Shown here one piece after another: positions 1 to 8,610 of a stretch of 64,000 nucleotides of DNA. Made by a program: the position numbers and the translations under genes. Position 1 is the stretch's first letter. Every line of letters begins with the position of its first letter. This stretch comes from Actinomycetota bacterium (GTDB lineage: Bacteria; Actinomycetota; Acidimicrobiia; Acidimicrobiales; Ilumatobacteraceae), in contig CAUJET010000039.1 in NCBI GenBank assembly GCA_963169665.1, forward strand, positions 1 to 64,000, written 5' to 3'. The notes under the pieces were generated by a model that had not been told where the DNA came from, did not search any database, and saw nothing but the letters and a program-made list of their open reading frames with translations.

Positions 1-394
1 TCGGCGCCGAGGGCAGTCGACCCTCCACGAGACCGTCCGGGCCGCCGAGGCGCGCGTCGTCGTAGCCCAGCACCGACGCTGCCTGCGTGACACCGTCGAC
101 CAGGACGGGGAAGGTGCCCTGGCGGATGGCAGCAGCCCCGCCGACCTCGTCGAGCGCCTCGATCGCCGCCTGCTGGTCGGCGGTGACGGTGGAGCCCTGC
201 AGGAACCGGCGACCGTCGACGTTGAACACGAGCACAGGGGCGGTCTGGTTGCGGATGCCGCCCGACAGCGACCGCAGGAGGCTCGACTGGATGGCCTGTT
301 GGAACAGGATCAGGAACGCCAGCAACGCGATCGCCCCGGCGAGGAGGACGAATCGGGCCTTGGTGCGCCTGATCTCGGCAATGGCGAGGAACAT
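1..394 (-). CDS. ABC transporter permease, FtsX/MacB type (partial)
   Basis: The frame is open from the window edge to an ATG at 394, so the C-terminal part is missing. The readable N-terminus has a short basic stretch (MFLAIAEIRRTKAR), one strong membrane helix (about residues 15-34), then a hydrophilic extracytoplasmic region starting QSSLLRSLSGG and continuing with NVDGRRF and GTFPVLVDG. One N-terminal helix followed by a large external domain is the start of FtsX/MacB-like permeases, which work with an ATPase to export or remodel envelope substrates. No clear ribosome site precedes the ATG and the frame stays open further upstream, so the start is uncertain. It diverges from the two-component system at 555, which may regulate it. 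Confidence 0.6.
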   Translation of the reverse strand, partial: MFLAIAEIRRTKARFVLLAGAIALLAFLILFQQAIQSSLLRSLSGGIRNQTAPVLVFNVDGRRFLQGSTVTADQQAAIEALDEVGGAAAIRQGTFPVLVDGVTQAASVLGYDDARLGGPDGLVEGRLPSAP

Positions 395-554
395 GACGAC
401 GAGTGAAGCGTCGACATCCGGTCCGACCCGTCGTCCGATCGGCTCGATCGCCGCGTCGGGGCTGGTCGGAATGGATGGCAGCGGGTCATCCGAAAGGATG
501 AACGACCGGTCGGACCGGTGACGGAACGGGCACGGTCGTGGCATCCTCGACGGC

Positions 555-1739
555 ATGTTCCGGCCGCAACGCCTGCTCGTGCGCGACACGCTTCTCGCGA
601 TCCCGGCAGCGGTGATCGCCACGATGGCGTCGGCGACGAACGAGTGGCCCACACGTCCCGACACGATCGCCGTGCAGTGCGCCTTCGGCGTCTATGCGAT
701 CGCGGTGCTGATGTTCCGCCGCACCTACCCCCTCGCCACGTGGTCGATCGCCGTCGTCGGGGCCGCCGTCACGGCGCCGCTGGTGCTGCGAGCCGAACCC
801 GCCCAGGTCGTGCTCGCGTTCGGCCTGTACTCGCTCCTCGCCACCTCCGACCGGGTCGCGCCGATCCGGGCGGCAGCCGTGTCGTACGCGGCGGCGCTCG
901 GCGGGACCGTGCTGATGGACCTCCAGCTCGACCACGGCATCCGCGTCGACACCTTCCTGATGCCTGCGCTCACCGTGATGTACGGCGCGGGTCTCGGAGC
1001 GGTCGTGCGCGTCAACCGTCGCACCGCGGCCGACCTGGCCGAGCGCAACGAGGAGCTGCTGGCGCTCAACGAGGTCGCCCGTCGCGAGGCGGTGTTGGCC
1101 GAACGCAGTCGCATCTCCCGAGAGCTCCACGACATCGTCGCCCACCACGTGAGCGGCATGGTGCTCCACGCACGTGCAGCGAGGGACGCCATCGACCGCC
1201 ACCCCACCGGCACCGACCGGGGGGCCGCCCGCGACGCACTGCACACGATCGCCGAGAGCGGGAGCGAAGCGCTCGCATCCATGCGCGGCCTCCTGTCGAT
1301 CCTGCGCGACGGCGACCTCGACCTGGCGCCGCAGCCGGAGCTGATCGACCTCGGCTCGCTCGTCGACTCGATGGCGGTGCGAGGCCTGCCCACCACGCTC
1401 GACGTCGTCGGTGCCCCGCGGGAGGCGCCGGCCGATGTGCAGCTCTCCGCCTATCGCATCGTGCAGGAGGCGCTCACCAACGCCTCGCGTCACGCTCACG
1501 CCCAGCGGTGCGCCGTCACCGTGTCGTGGGAGGCCCACGGCGTGCATCTCACCATCGACGACAACGGCGTGGGCCCCGGCACCGGCTATCGCGAGGGGCA
1601 CGGCATCGTGGGAATGCGGGAACGGGCTGCGCTCGTCGGTGGATCCGTCACCGTCGGTCGGTCGCCCACCGGTGGCTGGCGCGTCGACGCCCACCTGCCG
1701 GTCGCGCCGGTGCCTGCCCCTTCGGACGTCGTCGCATGA
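555..1739 (+). CDS. Sensor histidine kinase, NarL/DesK-type (HisKA_3)
   Basis: 394 residues. Residues 1-155 carry about five hydrophobic segments and act as the membrane sensor. A linker leads to the dimerisation and phosphoacceptor helix RISRELHDIVAHHV with His192, the HisKA_3 signature. The HATPase_c part has the N box (QEALTNASRHAHA) and the G boxes DDNGVGPG and GHGIVGMRERA near the C-terminus. Its stop overlaps the start of the response regulator by four bases (ATGA), so the two are translationally coupled. The signal is unknown; the divergent ABC permease is a plausible target, as is common for this class. Confidence 0.93.
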   Translation: MFRPQRLLVRDTLLAIPAAVIATMASATNEWPTRPDTIAVQCAFGVYAIAVLMFRRTYPLATWSIAVVGAAVTAPLVLRAEPAQVVLAFGLYSLLATSDRVAPIRAAAVSYAAALGGTVLMDLQLDHGIRVDTFLMPALTVMYGAGLGAVVRVNRRTAADLAERNEELLALNEVARREAVLAERSRISRELHDIVAHHVSGMVLHARAARDAIDRHPTGTDRGAARDALHTIAESGSEALASMRGLLSILRDGDLDLAPQPELIDLGSLVDSMAVRGLPTTLDVVGAPREAPADVQLSAYRIVQEALTNASRHAHAQRCAVTVSWEAHGVHLTIDDNGVGPGTGYREGHGIVGMRERAALVGGSVTVGRSPTGGWRVDAHLPVAPVPAPSDVVA

Positions 1740-2401
1740 GCATCCGTGTCCTGCTGGTCGACGACCAGGCGATCGTCCGCAGCGGGCTCAAGCTCGCGCT
1801 GTCCGACGTCGACGGGATCACCGTCGTCGGCGAGGCCGCCGACGGTCGTGAGGCAGTCGTCCAGGCCGAGGTCACAAGGCCCGACGTCGTCGTGATGGAC
1901 GTGCGCATGCCCCGCGTCGACGGGATCAGCGCCACCGAAGGCGTGCTCGCCGCCGTGCCCGGGGTGAAGGTGCTGATGCTGTCGACGTTCGGCGAGGACG
2001 AGTACGTGTTCGGCGCCCTGCGCGCCGGCGCGAGCGGTTACCTGTTGAAGGACGCCGAGCCGCGCGACATCGCTGCAGCGATCCTCGCCGTCGACGCTGG
2101 CGAGTCGGTCGTCGCGCCGGCCGTCACGCGAAGCCTCATCGATGCGGCGCTCGCGGCGCCCGCTGCGCCGAGTGCGCAGGACCCCGGCATCGAGGAGGTG
2201 CTGTCGCCACGGGAGCTCGAGGTGCTCCGGCTCCTCGCGACGGGCCGCTCGAACCAGCAGATCGCCAGCGAGCTGTATCTCAGCGAACCGACCGTGAAGA
2301 CCCACGTGTCCGCACTGCTCGGAAAGCTGGGGTTGCGCAGTCGCGTGCAGGCCGTGGTGCTGGCGTACGAGACCGGGCTCGTCACGCCCGGCCGTACGTG
2401 A
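1736..2401 (+). CDS. NarL/FixJ-family response regulator
   Basis: 221 residues. The N-terminal receiver has the acidic pair in LLVDDQ, the phosphoacceptor Asp55 (VVVMDVRMP) and the conserved Lys in GYLLKDAEP. The C-terminal LuxR-type helix-turn-helix (about 150-210) reads LSPRELEVLRLLATG then SEPTVKTHVSALLGKLG. The start is fixed by the ATGA overlap with the kinase at 1736; longer in-frame openings upstream run inside the kinase gene and are not needed. The last 20 bases overlap tail to tail with the PhyH gene on the other strand. Confidence 0.95.
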   Translation: MSIRVLLVDDQAIVRSGLKLALSDVDGITVVGEAADGREAVVQAEVTRPDVVVMDVRMPRVDGISATEGVLAAVPGVKVLMLSTFGEDEYVFGALRAGASGYLLKDAEPRDIAAAILAVDAGESVVAPAVTRSLIDAALAAPAAPSAQDPGIEEVLSPRELEVLRLLATGRSNQQIASELYLSEPTVKTHVSALLGKLGLRSRVQAVVLAYETGLVTPGRT

Positions 2402-3143
2402 CGTTCTGCCACACGTCGAGGCCGAGTCGGTAGCGCAGGGTGGGGGAGCAGTCGGCCTGCGTCTCGGCCGACAGGCCGACGCTGTGGTTCCACTGCGGTC
2501 GCACGTACGGGGCGCAGTAGAACGCGAAGGCAAGCGCCCGGTCCTCGTCGGCGGTGGTGTTGGCACCACTGGTGTGCCAGACACGTCCGTCCATCGCGAT
2601 GATCGACCCGGCGCTCGCCTCGAACGGCACCATCCGCTCGGCGAGGTCGTCGGGTATCTGCTCGCGCGTCTCGATGCGATGGCTGCCCGGCACGTGCAAC
2701 GTGGCGCCGTTGTCGAACCGCACGTCGGTGAGGCACCAGATGATGTTCATCGTCGCCGGCCGCGACCACGGCCCCGGCATCACGAGCGACTGGTCGGAGT
2801 GGATCATCATCGACCCGCTGCCCGGCCGGGCGATGTTGGCGGTGAAGTTGGAGACGATGTGGTCGGCACCGAGCAGCCCGCTCACGATCGCCTCGGCAAC
2901 CGGATGGGCGATCAGGTCGCGGAACACCGGGTCGAGATCGAGCAGGTTCCACACCCGGACGTTGGCGTCGTTCGGGTCGAGGGTCTCGGCCCGGGTGGAG
3001 ACGCCCCGACGCTCGCTCTCCTCGGCGCCGGCCCAGAGCCGTTCGAGGGCGGCGGCGGTCGCGGCCGGGTCGAGCACGTCGGGCACGATCGCCGTCCCGA
3101 GGGCCGCCAGATCCCGCATGATGCCGTCGATCGCCCTGGTCAT
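2382..3143 (-). CDS. Phytanoyl-CoA dioxygenase (PhyH) family oxygenase
   Basis: 253 residues from an ATG at 3143 preceded by a purine-rich AGGGGG ribosome site; an upstream in-frame extension to 3359 is low-complexity and was rejected. The Fe(II)/2-oxoglutarate fold of the PhyH family is supported by the facial triad: HSD in SMMIHSDQSL (His, Asp) and the distal His in GRVWHTSGANTT, followed by an Arg (RALAF) placed to bind 2-oxoglutarate. Members hydroxylate lipids, ectoine, halogenation substrates or phosphonates, so the substrate cannot be named. It stands alone, converging on the response regulator. Confidence 0.8.
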   Translation of the reverse strand: MTRAIDGIMRDLAALGTAIVPDVLDPAATAAALERLWAGAEESERRGVSTRAETLDPNDANVRVWNLLDLDPVFRDLIAHPVAEAIVSGLLGADHIVSNFTANIARPGSGSMMIHSDQSLVMPGPWSRPATMNIIWCLTDVRFDNGATLHVPGSHRIETREQIPDDLAERMVPFEASAGSIIAMDGRVWHTSGANTTADEDRALAFAFYCAPYVRPQWNHSVGLSAETQADCSPTLRYRLGLDVWQNVTYGRA

Positions 3144-3245
3144 GGCATGTCCCCCTCGCACCGGCCGCCCGGACCACGGCGGCAATGGCATCGTACGTTC
3201 ACACGATTCACACCCGAGAGCTGTGACGTCGTGCCCGGGAACTCC

Positions 3246-3251
3246 TAGAGT
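3246..3251 (+). promoter_or_regulatory. Leaderless promoter -10 box (TAGAGT)
   Basis: TAGAGT ends eight bases before the ATG at 3260, so transcription would start at or next to the start codon. No Shine-Dalgarno sequence lies in between. Confidence 0.6.
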
Positions 3252-3259
3252 GCGCAGCG

Positions 3260-3766
3260 ATGGAGACGCAGTCCGCCCCGGTGATCGCCGCCACCAGCGC
3301 CTCGCGCTGCCCGATCGACCACACCGCGATGGCCAAGCAGGCGGAGGCGCCCGAGGCATCGGCCGCAGCAGCCGGTTGCCCGGTCATGCACGGTGGTGCG
3401 AAGCAGCGTTCGACGGCCGATCACATCGCCCGCAAGGTGCTGCGCATCCGCGAGCGCCCGGAGGGCGTCACCAGCGCCCAGGCCTACAGCGCGTTCCAGA
3501 AGTCGATGCTCATCTCGGCCACACGATGCCTGCTCACCTACATCGTGTTCCCGTTCGTGCTGCCCGCGGTCGGTTTCGCCACCGGCGTCGGCCCCGTGCT
3601 CGGTATCACGATCGGCGTCATCGCCATGGTGTGCGACGTGTTCTCGGTGCGCCGGTTCCACGCCGTGGAGCACCGCTGGCGCTGGCACTTCACCGCCGTC
3701 GCCGCATGCGTCATGACCCTGCTCGCCGTGTTGCTGGTGCAGGACGTCATCCACCTGTTCAGCTGA
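3260..3766 (+). CDS. Small membrane protein with two N-terminal CPxxH motifs
   Basis: 168 residues, family not recognised. The N-terminal 60 residues are soluble, Ala-rich and contain RCPIDHTAM (about residue 17) and GCPVMHGG (about residue 41). Such Cys-Pro-x-x-His signatures resemble the N-termini of catalase-peroxidases and cytochrome P450s and look like heme-regulatory motifs. The C-terminal part has two or three membrane helices (TYIVFPFVLPAVGFATGV; VLGITIGVIAMVCDVFSV; HFTAVAACVMTLLAVLLVQ) with a His/Arg-rich loop HAVEHRWRWHF. It is monocistronic and next to the oxyR-ahp peroxide block, so a redox or heme role is possible but not shown. Confidence 0.75.
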   Translation: METQSAPVIAATSASRCPIDHTAMAKQAEAPEASAAAAGCPVMHGGAKQRSTADHIARKVLRIRERPEGVTSAQAYSAFQKSMLISATRCLLTYIVFPFVLPAVGFATGVGPVLGITIGVIAMVCDVFSVRRFHAVEHRWRWHFTAVAACVMTLLAVLLVQDVIHLFS

Positions 3767-3780
3767 GCCGACCCCCACTC

Positions 3781-3884
3781 GCGATGAGAGATGAGCGGCG
3801 CTGGCGCGCCCATCTCTCATCACCGCCCGACCGCGACGCGTGCGATGAGAGATCCGGTCGCCACCGCCACTCATCTCTCATCGC
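3781..3884. repeat. Nested palindromic repeat element between convergent genes
   Basis: Outer arms GCGATGAGAGATGAG (3781-3795) and CTCATCTCTCATCGC (3870-3884) are perfect 15-base inverted repeats. Inside, CATCTCTCATC (3811-3821) and GCGATGAGAGAT (3842-3853) form the second pair, so the element is two hairpins back to back. It fills the gap between two convergent genes. There is no T-run. It resembles a REP/BIME unit and could also terminate transcription in both directions. Confidence 0.7.
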
Positions 3885-3907
3885 GGTCGTGATGGTGGAT
3901 GTGGGGT

Positions 3908-4810
3908 TCAGTGCAGCGGCGTGACGAGGCCCGCTGGCAGCTCGCGGAACAACGTCGCGATCTCGGGGAAGAACGACCGGGCCGGATGACTCAGCCGCCA
4001 GCACATCGCGATCCTGCGGGTCGGTCGAGGTTGCTCGAACCGACGGATGGCGACGCCTGAGACGGGCGACTGCACGGCGAGCTCGGGCAGCAGGGTCATC
4101 CCCACGCCAGCGGCCACCATCTGGCGGAGCGTCTCGAGGCTGGTCGCCCGAAAGCCCCCACGTTCGGACGCGCCGGCGAGGTGGCAGACGCTGAGCGCCT
4201 GGTCGCGCAGGCAGTGTCCGTCCTCCAGCAGCAGCACGCTCTGGCCGGCCAGCACCCCCATCGAGACGGTGCCGTCACCGTGTGCGAGTTCGTGGTCGGC
4301 GGGCACGGCCAGCACGAAGTCCTCCTCGAACAACGGCTCGACGTGCAGCCGATCGTCGTGCACCGGCAGGGCGAGCACGCCGATGTCGAGCGAGCCGTCG
4401 CGCAGATGGGCGAGCACCTGCTCGGTCTTCTCCTCGACGAGCAGCAGCTCGAGTCGCGGGAAGCGAGCGTGCAGCGCCGGCACGACGTGAGGGAGCAGGT
4501 ACGGGCCGAGCGTCGGGAACAGCCCGATCCGCACCGTGCCCGCCTCTGGGTCCTGCGCCTGGCGGGCGATCTCGCCGATCGCCGCCTCCTCGCGCAGCAT
4601 CGTGCGGGCCCGCTCCACCACACGCTCGCCGATCTCGGTGAGCATCACATGCCTCGGGTTGCGCTCGACGAGGTCGACGCCCAGCTCCTTCTCGAGCTTG
4701 CGCAACTGCGTGGACAGCGTGGGCTGGCTGACGAAGCAGGCCTCCGCCGCACGCCCGAAGTGCCGGTGCTCGGCGATCGCGACGAGGTAGCGGAGGTCCT
4801 GCAGGTTCAT
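3908..4810 (-). CDS. oxyR: OxyR-type LysR regulator of the peroxide response
   Basis: 300 residues, the usual OxyR length, and alignable with E. coli OxyR throughout. The N-terminal winged HTH reads HFGRAAEACFVSQPTLS. The effector domain keeps both redox cysteines in EDGHCLRDQALSVCHLAG: Cys200 and Cys209, nine residues apart as in E. coli (Cys199/Cys208), so peroxide sensing by disulfide formation is expected. FRATSLETLRQMVAAG is also diagnostic. It is co-oriented with and just downstream of ahpC-ahpF, its classical targets. A TACGAT box nine bases before the ATG suggests its own leaderless promoter. Confidence 0.95.
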   Translation of the reverse strand: MNLQDLRYLVAIAEHRHFGRAAEACFVSQPTLSTQLRKLEKELGVDLVERNPRHVMLTEIGERVVERARTMLREEAAIGEIARQAQDPEAGTVRIGLFPTLGPYLLPHVVPALHARFPRLELLLVEEKTEQVLAHLRDGSLDIGVLALPVHDDRLHVEPLFEEDFVLAVPADHELAHGDGTVSMGVLAGQSVLLLEDGHCLRDQALSVCHLAGASERGGFRATSLETLRQMVAAGVGMTLLPELAVQSPVSGVAIRRFEQPRPTRRIAMCWRLSHPARSFFPEIATLFRELPAGLVTPLH

Positions 4811-4819
4811 GCGGCAGCG

Positions 4820-4825
4820 ATCGTA
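4820..4825 (-). promoter_or_regulatory. Leaderless promoter -10 box of oxyR (TACGAT)
   Basis: On the minus strand TACGAT lies nine bases before the oxyR ATG at 4810. It sits in the 22-base gap after ahpF, so oxyR could be transcribed independently of ahpCF. Confidence 0.5.
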
Positions 4826-4832
4826 GGCCGCC

Positions 4833-6440
4833 TCAGACGGAGGCCAGCGCAGGTGCTGCGTCGGGCGCCGACGTGCGGATCAGATGATCGAACGCTGCGA
4901 GCGCAGCAGTCGAGCCCGCACCCATCGCGATCACGATCTGCTTGAACGGCACCGTGGTGCAGTCGCCGGCTGCGAACACTCCGGGCAGGCTCGTCTGGCC
5001 GCGGTCGTCGATGACGATCTCGCCCCGGTTCGAGAGTTCGAGGGTGCCGCGCAGCCACTCGGTGTTGGGCAGCAGACCGATCTGGACGAAGATGCCCTCG
5101 AGCTCGATGGTGTGCAGATCGCCGGTGGTGCGGTCCTCGTAGGTGAGGCTCGTGAGCCGGCTCCCGTCGCCGTTCACCTCGGTGGTGCGGGCCGACGTGA
5201 GCACGGTCACGTTGGGCAGGCTGTGCAGCTTGCGCTGCAGCACGTCGTCGGCGCGGAGCCGATCGTCGAACTCGAGCAGGGTGACATGGCTGACCAGACC
5301 GGCGAGGTCGATCGCTGCCTCCACGCCACTGTTGCCGCCGCCGATCACCGCCACGCGCTTGCCCTTGAACAACGGGCCGTCGCAGTGCGGGCAGTAGGTG
5401 ACGCCCTTGTTGCGGTACTCGTCCTCGCCCGGCACGTTCATCGAACGCCACCGGGCTCCGGTCGACAGCACGACCGTCTTCGACCGCAGCGTGGCGCCGC
5501 TCTGCAGCTGCACCTCGAACAGACCGCCGGGTTCGGTGGGTGCCACGAGCCGGTTGGCGGTCTGCAGGTTCATCACGTCGACGTCGTAGTCGGCGACGTG
5601 CGCCTCGAGCGCGGCGGCCAGCTTGGGGCCGTCGGTCTTCGGCACCGAGATGAGGTTCTCGATGCCCATCGTGTCGAGCACCTGACCGCCGAAACGGTCG
5701 GCGGCGACACCGGTGCGGATGCCCTTGCGGGCGGCGTACACCGCGGCAGCGGCGCCGGCGGGTCCACCGCCGACGACGAGGACGTCGAACGGGTCCTTCG
5801 CGTCGATCGCCTTCGCCGTGCGCTCGGCGGCACCGGTGTCGAGCTTGGCCACGATCTGTTCCAGCGTCATGCGTCCCTGGGCGAACGGCTGCCCGTTCAG
5901 GAACACGCTCGGCACGGCCAGCACCTGGCGCTCGTCGACCTCGCCCTGGAAGAGGGCGCCGTCGATCGCCACGTGGCGCACGTTCGGGTTGAGCACGCTC
6001 ATCGCGTTCAGCGCCTGCACCACGTCGGGGCAGTTCTGACACGAGAGCGAGAAGAAGGTCTCGAACACGTACTCGCCGTCCAGCGCCCGCACCTGGGCGG
6101 CCACCTCGTCGGTCACCTTCGGCGGGTGACCGCCGACCTGCAGCAGCGCCAGCACCAGCGAGGTGAACTCGTGGCCGAGGGGGATGCCGGCGAAGTCCAC
6201 CCCGATGGGGGAGCCGGTGCGGGCGATGCGGAACGACGGCCGACGCGAGTCGGTGCCGTCACGGCGCACCGTGATCAGCATCGACATGGTGGCGAGTTCG
6301 TCGAGGAGCTCGAGGAGCTCGGTCGACTTCCTGGCCGCCGGGGCGCCGGGCGTGACGTCGATGCTGGCGATCAGCTCGACCGGGTGGGCGAGCTTGTCGA
6401 GGTGGGTGCGGAGCTGGGCGGCGAGACGTGTGTCGAGCAT
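4833..6440 (-). CDS. ahpF: Alkyl hydroperoxide reductase subunit F (AhpF)
   Basis: 535 residues from the ATG at 6440 (E. coli AhpF 521). The N-terminal double thioredoxin-fold domain carries the CQNC redox centre (Cys134/Cys137). The thioredoxin-reductase-like half has the FAD site [19 protein letters not shown], the dithiol [11 protein letters not shown], the NAD(P)H site [11 protein letters not shown] and the C-terminal FAD motif [15 protein letters not shown]. It passes electrons from NADH through FAD and both dithiols to AhpC. An upstream in-frame extension is low-complexity and was rejected. ahpC lies 65 bases upstream on the same strand, so ahpC-ahpF is an operon. Confidence 0.97.
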   Translation of the reverse strand: MLDTRLAAQLRTHLDKLAHPVELIASIDVTPGAPAARKSTELLELLDELATMSMLITVRRDGTDSRRPSFRIARTGSPIGVDFAGIPLGHEFTSLVLALLQVGGHPPKVTDEVAAQVRALDGEYVFETFFSLSCQNCPDVVQALNAMSVLNPNVRHVAIDGALFQGEVDERQVLAVPSVFLNGQPFAQGRMTLEQIVAKLDTGAAERTAKAIDAKDPFDVLVVGGGPAGAAAAVYAARKGIRTGVAADRFGGQVLDTMGIENLISVPKTDGPKLAAALEAHVADYDVDVMNLQTANRLVAPTEPGGLFEVQLQSGATLRSKTVVLSTGARWRSMNVPGEDEYRNKGVTYCPHCDGPLFKGKRVAVIGGGNSGVEAAIDLAGLVSHVTLLEFDDRLRADDVLQRKLHSLPNVTVLTSARTTEVNGDGSRLTSLTYEDRTTGDLHTIELEGIFVQIGLLPNTEWLRGTLELSNRGEIVIDDRGQTSLPGVFAAGDCTTVPFKQIVIAMGAGSTAALAAFDHLIRTSAPDAAPALASV

Positions 6441-6505
6441 GGGATTCAGGTCTCCAGTGGGGGGATCCGTTGAAAGGGGGTGGGTGGGGACTGGAGCCCG
6501 AGGGC

Positions 6506-7069
6506 TCAGAGCTTGCCGACGAGATCGAGCGACGGGGCCAGGGTGTCGTCGCCCTCTTCCCACTTGGCGGGGCACACCTCGCCCGGGTGGGCGGCGATGT
6601 ACTGGGCGGCCTTCACCTTGCGGAGCAGTTCGGCGGCGTTGCGGCCGACGCCCTCGCAGCTCACTTCCATCACCTGGATGACGCCCTGCGGGTCGATGAC
6701 GAAGGTGCCGCGGTCCGCGAGACCCTGGCCTTCGCGCATCACGCCGAAGTTGTTGGTGATGACGCCCGAGGGATCACCGATCATCGGGTACTGGATCTTG
6801 CCGATGGTGTCGCTGGTGTCGTGCCACGCCTTGTGGGTGAAGTGGGTGTCGGTCGAGACCGAGTAGATCTCGACACCGAGGCGCTGGAACTCGGCGTAGT
6901 GGTCGGCCAGGTCGCCGAGCTCGGTGGGGCAGACGAAGGTGAAGTCGGCCGGGTAGAAGAACACGACCGACCACTTGCCCTTGAGGTCGGCATCGCTGAC
7001 GGGGACGAACGCGCCGTTGTGGAAGGCGGTCGATGCGAACGGCTTGATCTCACTGTTGATGAGCGACAT
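6506..7069 (-). CDS. ahpC: Alkyl hydroperoxide reductase subunit C (2-Cys peroxiredoxin AhpC)
   Basis: 187 residues, the same length as E. coli AhpC. The peroxidatic cysteine is Cys47 in [12 protein letters not shown]. The resolving cysteine is Cys166 in [13 protein letters not shown]. It reduces H2O2, organic peroxides and peroxynitrite in the cytoplasm and is recycled by AhpF encoded just downstream. A strong GGAGGA ribosome site precedes the ATG. It is the first gene of ahpC-ahpF with oxyR behind it, and a dyad at 7183-7199 lies in its promoter region. Confidence 0.98.
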   Translation of the reverse strand: MSLINSEIKPFASTAFHNGAFVPVSDADLKGKWSVVFFYPADFTFVCPTELGDLADHYAEFQRLGVEIYSVSTDTHFTHKAWHDTSDTIGKIQYPMIGDPSGVITNNFGVMREGQGLADRGTFVIDPQGVIQVMEVSCEGVGRNAAELLRKVKAAQYIAAHPGEVCPAKWEEGDDTLAPSLDLVGKL

Positions 7070-7182
7070 GGGGGTCCTCCGGGGGGAAGTAGCGGTTGGT
7101 GGCGGTTGGTGCCGGTTGGGGTCCCGCTGCGTGCGGGTGTCGATTGACGACGTAGATCAATGTAGCGACGATCGATAGATAG

Positions 7183-7199
7183 AGGACATCGATTGTCCT
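7183..7199. promoter_or_regulatory. Candidate OxyR operator upstream of ahpC
   Basis: AGGACA (7183-7188) and TGTCCT (7194-7199) form a perfect six-base dyad around TCGAT, and ATCGAT occurs at 7171 and 7188. It lies about 115 bases before ahpC and 70 before the divergent DUF454 gene. The position fits a LysR-type site; it does not closely match the E. coli OxyR consensus, so the assignment is inference. Confidence 0.35.
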
Positions 7200-7256
7200 G
7201 ATCGCTGCGGTAGGCAGCGTCGATCGTGGCGGCCGACCGGGGAGCCGATTCCTCGC

Positions 7257-7262
7257 TACCGT
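7257..7262 (+). promoter_or_regulatory. Leaderless promoter -10 box (TACCGT)
   Basis: TACCGT is followed after seven bases by the ATG at 7270 of the DUF454 gene, with no ribosome site between. Confidence 0.6.
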
Positions 7263-7269
7263 CGACACC

Positions 7270-7752
7270 ATGGATCCGGTCGAGCCCCTCGGTGCCGCAG
7301 CGGTGGCCCGCAGCCGGGTCGTCCGGGCGTCGTGGATGGCCGCCGGGTTCGTCGCGGTGGTGGTCGGCTCGATCGGCGTGGTGGTGCCCGGTCTGCCCAC
7401 CACCGGCTTCTTCGTGCTCGCCGCCTGGTGCTTCAGCCGATCGAGCCCGCGTTTCGAACAGTGGGTGCTCGATCTGCCGCACATCGGTCCGATGGTCCGC
7501 GACCATCGCGCCGGGCTCGGCATGCCACGTCGCACCAAGGTGACGGCGATCTCCACCATGTGGATCGCGATCGCCCTGAGCACGTGGTTGCTCAGGGACC
7601 GGTGGTGGATCGCTGCGCTCGTGGTCGCGCTCGGTCTCGTCGGCACCGCCTACCTGTTGTGGCGGGTGCCGACCAAGCGCGAGGTGCTCGACCGGCCGAC
7701 GGATCGGCCCGGACGGCCGGGTCGACCCGGTCGGCCGGGACCGTTGGTCTGA
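7270..7752 (+). CDS. DUF454 (YbaN-like) inner-membrane protein
   Basis: 160 residues. The DUF454 signature is clear: PGLPTTGFFVLAAWCFSRSS, then a polar stretch and IGPMVRDHRAG followed by PRRTKV. Helices are at about 22-55 and two more near 95-130. The C-terminus ends in a low-complexity tail of Gly-Arg-Pro repeats that the family does not usually have and that may come from recent expansion of a GC-rich triplet array. Function of the family is unknown. Confidence 0.85.
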   Translation: MDPVEPLGAAAVARSRVVRASWMAAGFVAVVVGSIGVVVPGLPTTGFFVLAAWCFSRSSPRFEQWVLDLPHIGPMVRDHRAGLGMPRRTKVTAISTMWIAIALSTWLLRDRWWIAALVVALGLVGTAYLLWRVPTKREVLDRPTDRPGRPGRPGRPGPLV

Positions 7753-7793
7753 CCAACCGCCCCGGAGATCGCGAACCGCGAGGTTCGCCGCAC

Positions 7794-7799
7794 TACCGT
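7794..7799 (+). promoter_or_regulatory. Leaderless promoter -10 box (TACCGT)
   Basis: TACCGT is separated from the ATG at 7807 by seven bases. The same hexamer with the same spacing serves the gene just upstream at 7270. Confidence 0.6.
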
Positions 7800-7806
7800 C
7801 GCCCAG

Positions 7807-8607
7807 ATGGACATCCAGACCCTGTTCTCCATCCGCGGCAAGGTCGCGCTCGTCACCGGTGGCTCGCGCGGCATCGGCGAGATGATCGCTGCGGGCTACC
7901 TCGCCAACGGTGCGAAGGTCTACATCAGCTCGCGCAAGGCCGACGTGTGCGACGCGACCGCAGCTCGCCTGGCCGACACCTACGGCGGCGAGTGCATCTC
8001 GCTGCCGGCCAACCTGGCCGACCTCGCGGGCATCGACGCGCTCACGGCCCAACTGCGCGAACGTGAGCAGCACCTCGACATCCTCGTGAACAATGCCGGT
8101 GTGTCGTGGGGTGCACCGCTCGACGAGTTCCCCGAAGCCGGCTGGGACAAGGTGTTCGACACGAACGTCAAGGGCGTGTTCTTCCTCACCCAGCGCCTGC
8201 TGCCGCTCCTCGAGGCCCGGGCCACCGGTGACGACCCCAGCCGCGTCATCAACATCGGATCGATCGACGGCATCCGCACGCCGGTCTTCGACACCCACTC
8301 CTACGGTCCTTCGAAAGCAGCGGTCCATGCCCTCACCCGGCAGATGGCGTCGAAGCTCGTGAAGCGCAACATCATCGTGAACGCGATCGCTCCCGGACCG
8401 TTCCCCACCTGGATGTTGAGCACCGGCGTGGGTACCGGTGGCGACGTCGACGGCACCGACTGGACCGTCGTCGGCAATCGCAACCCACGCGGCCGGGTGG
8501 GCACGCCCGAGGACATCGCAGGCCTCGCCATCTTCCTGGCGTCGCGCGCCGGAGCGTTCACCGTGGGCGAGGTGATCACGTGTGACGGTGGCACCGTGGT
8601 GTCGTAG
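7807..8607 (+). CDS. Short-chain dehydrogenase/reductase (RhlG-like)
   Basis: 266 residues, classical SDR. The NADP(H) site is TGGSRGIG with a downstream Ser-Ser-Arg-Lys (YISSRKA) that favours NADPH. The structural motif NNAG and the catalytic Ser (NIGSIDG) and Tyr-Lys (SYGPSKAA) are intact. The C-terminal DGGTVVS ends as in 3-oxoacyl reductase-type SDRs. It resembles RhlG-type 3-ketoacyl reductases; the substrate is unknown. The TSUP gene starts three bases after the stop, so the two are likely cotranscribed. Confidence 0.88.
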   Translation: MDIQTLFSIRGKVALVTGGSRGIGEMIAAGYLANGAKVYISSRKADVCDATAARLADTYGGECISLPANLADLAGIDALTAQLREREQHLDILVNNAGVSWGAPLDEFPEAGWDKVFDTNVKGVFFLTQRLLPLLEARATGDDPSRVINIGSIDGIRTPVFDTHSYGPSKAAVHALTRQMASKLVKRNIIVNAIAPGPFPTWMLSTGVGTGGDVDGTDWTVVGNRNPRGRVGTPEDIAGLAIFLASRAGAFTVGEVITCDGGTVVS

Positions 8608-8610
8608 CCC

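Noticed and set aside
2382..3143. PhnY-type phosphonate dioxygenase to pair with the HD oxygenases
   Set aside because: PhyH proteins have many substrates, the gene is 30-40 kb away from the HD genes, and no specific residues support it.
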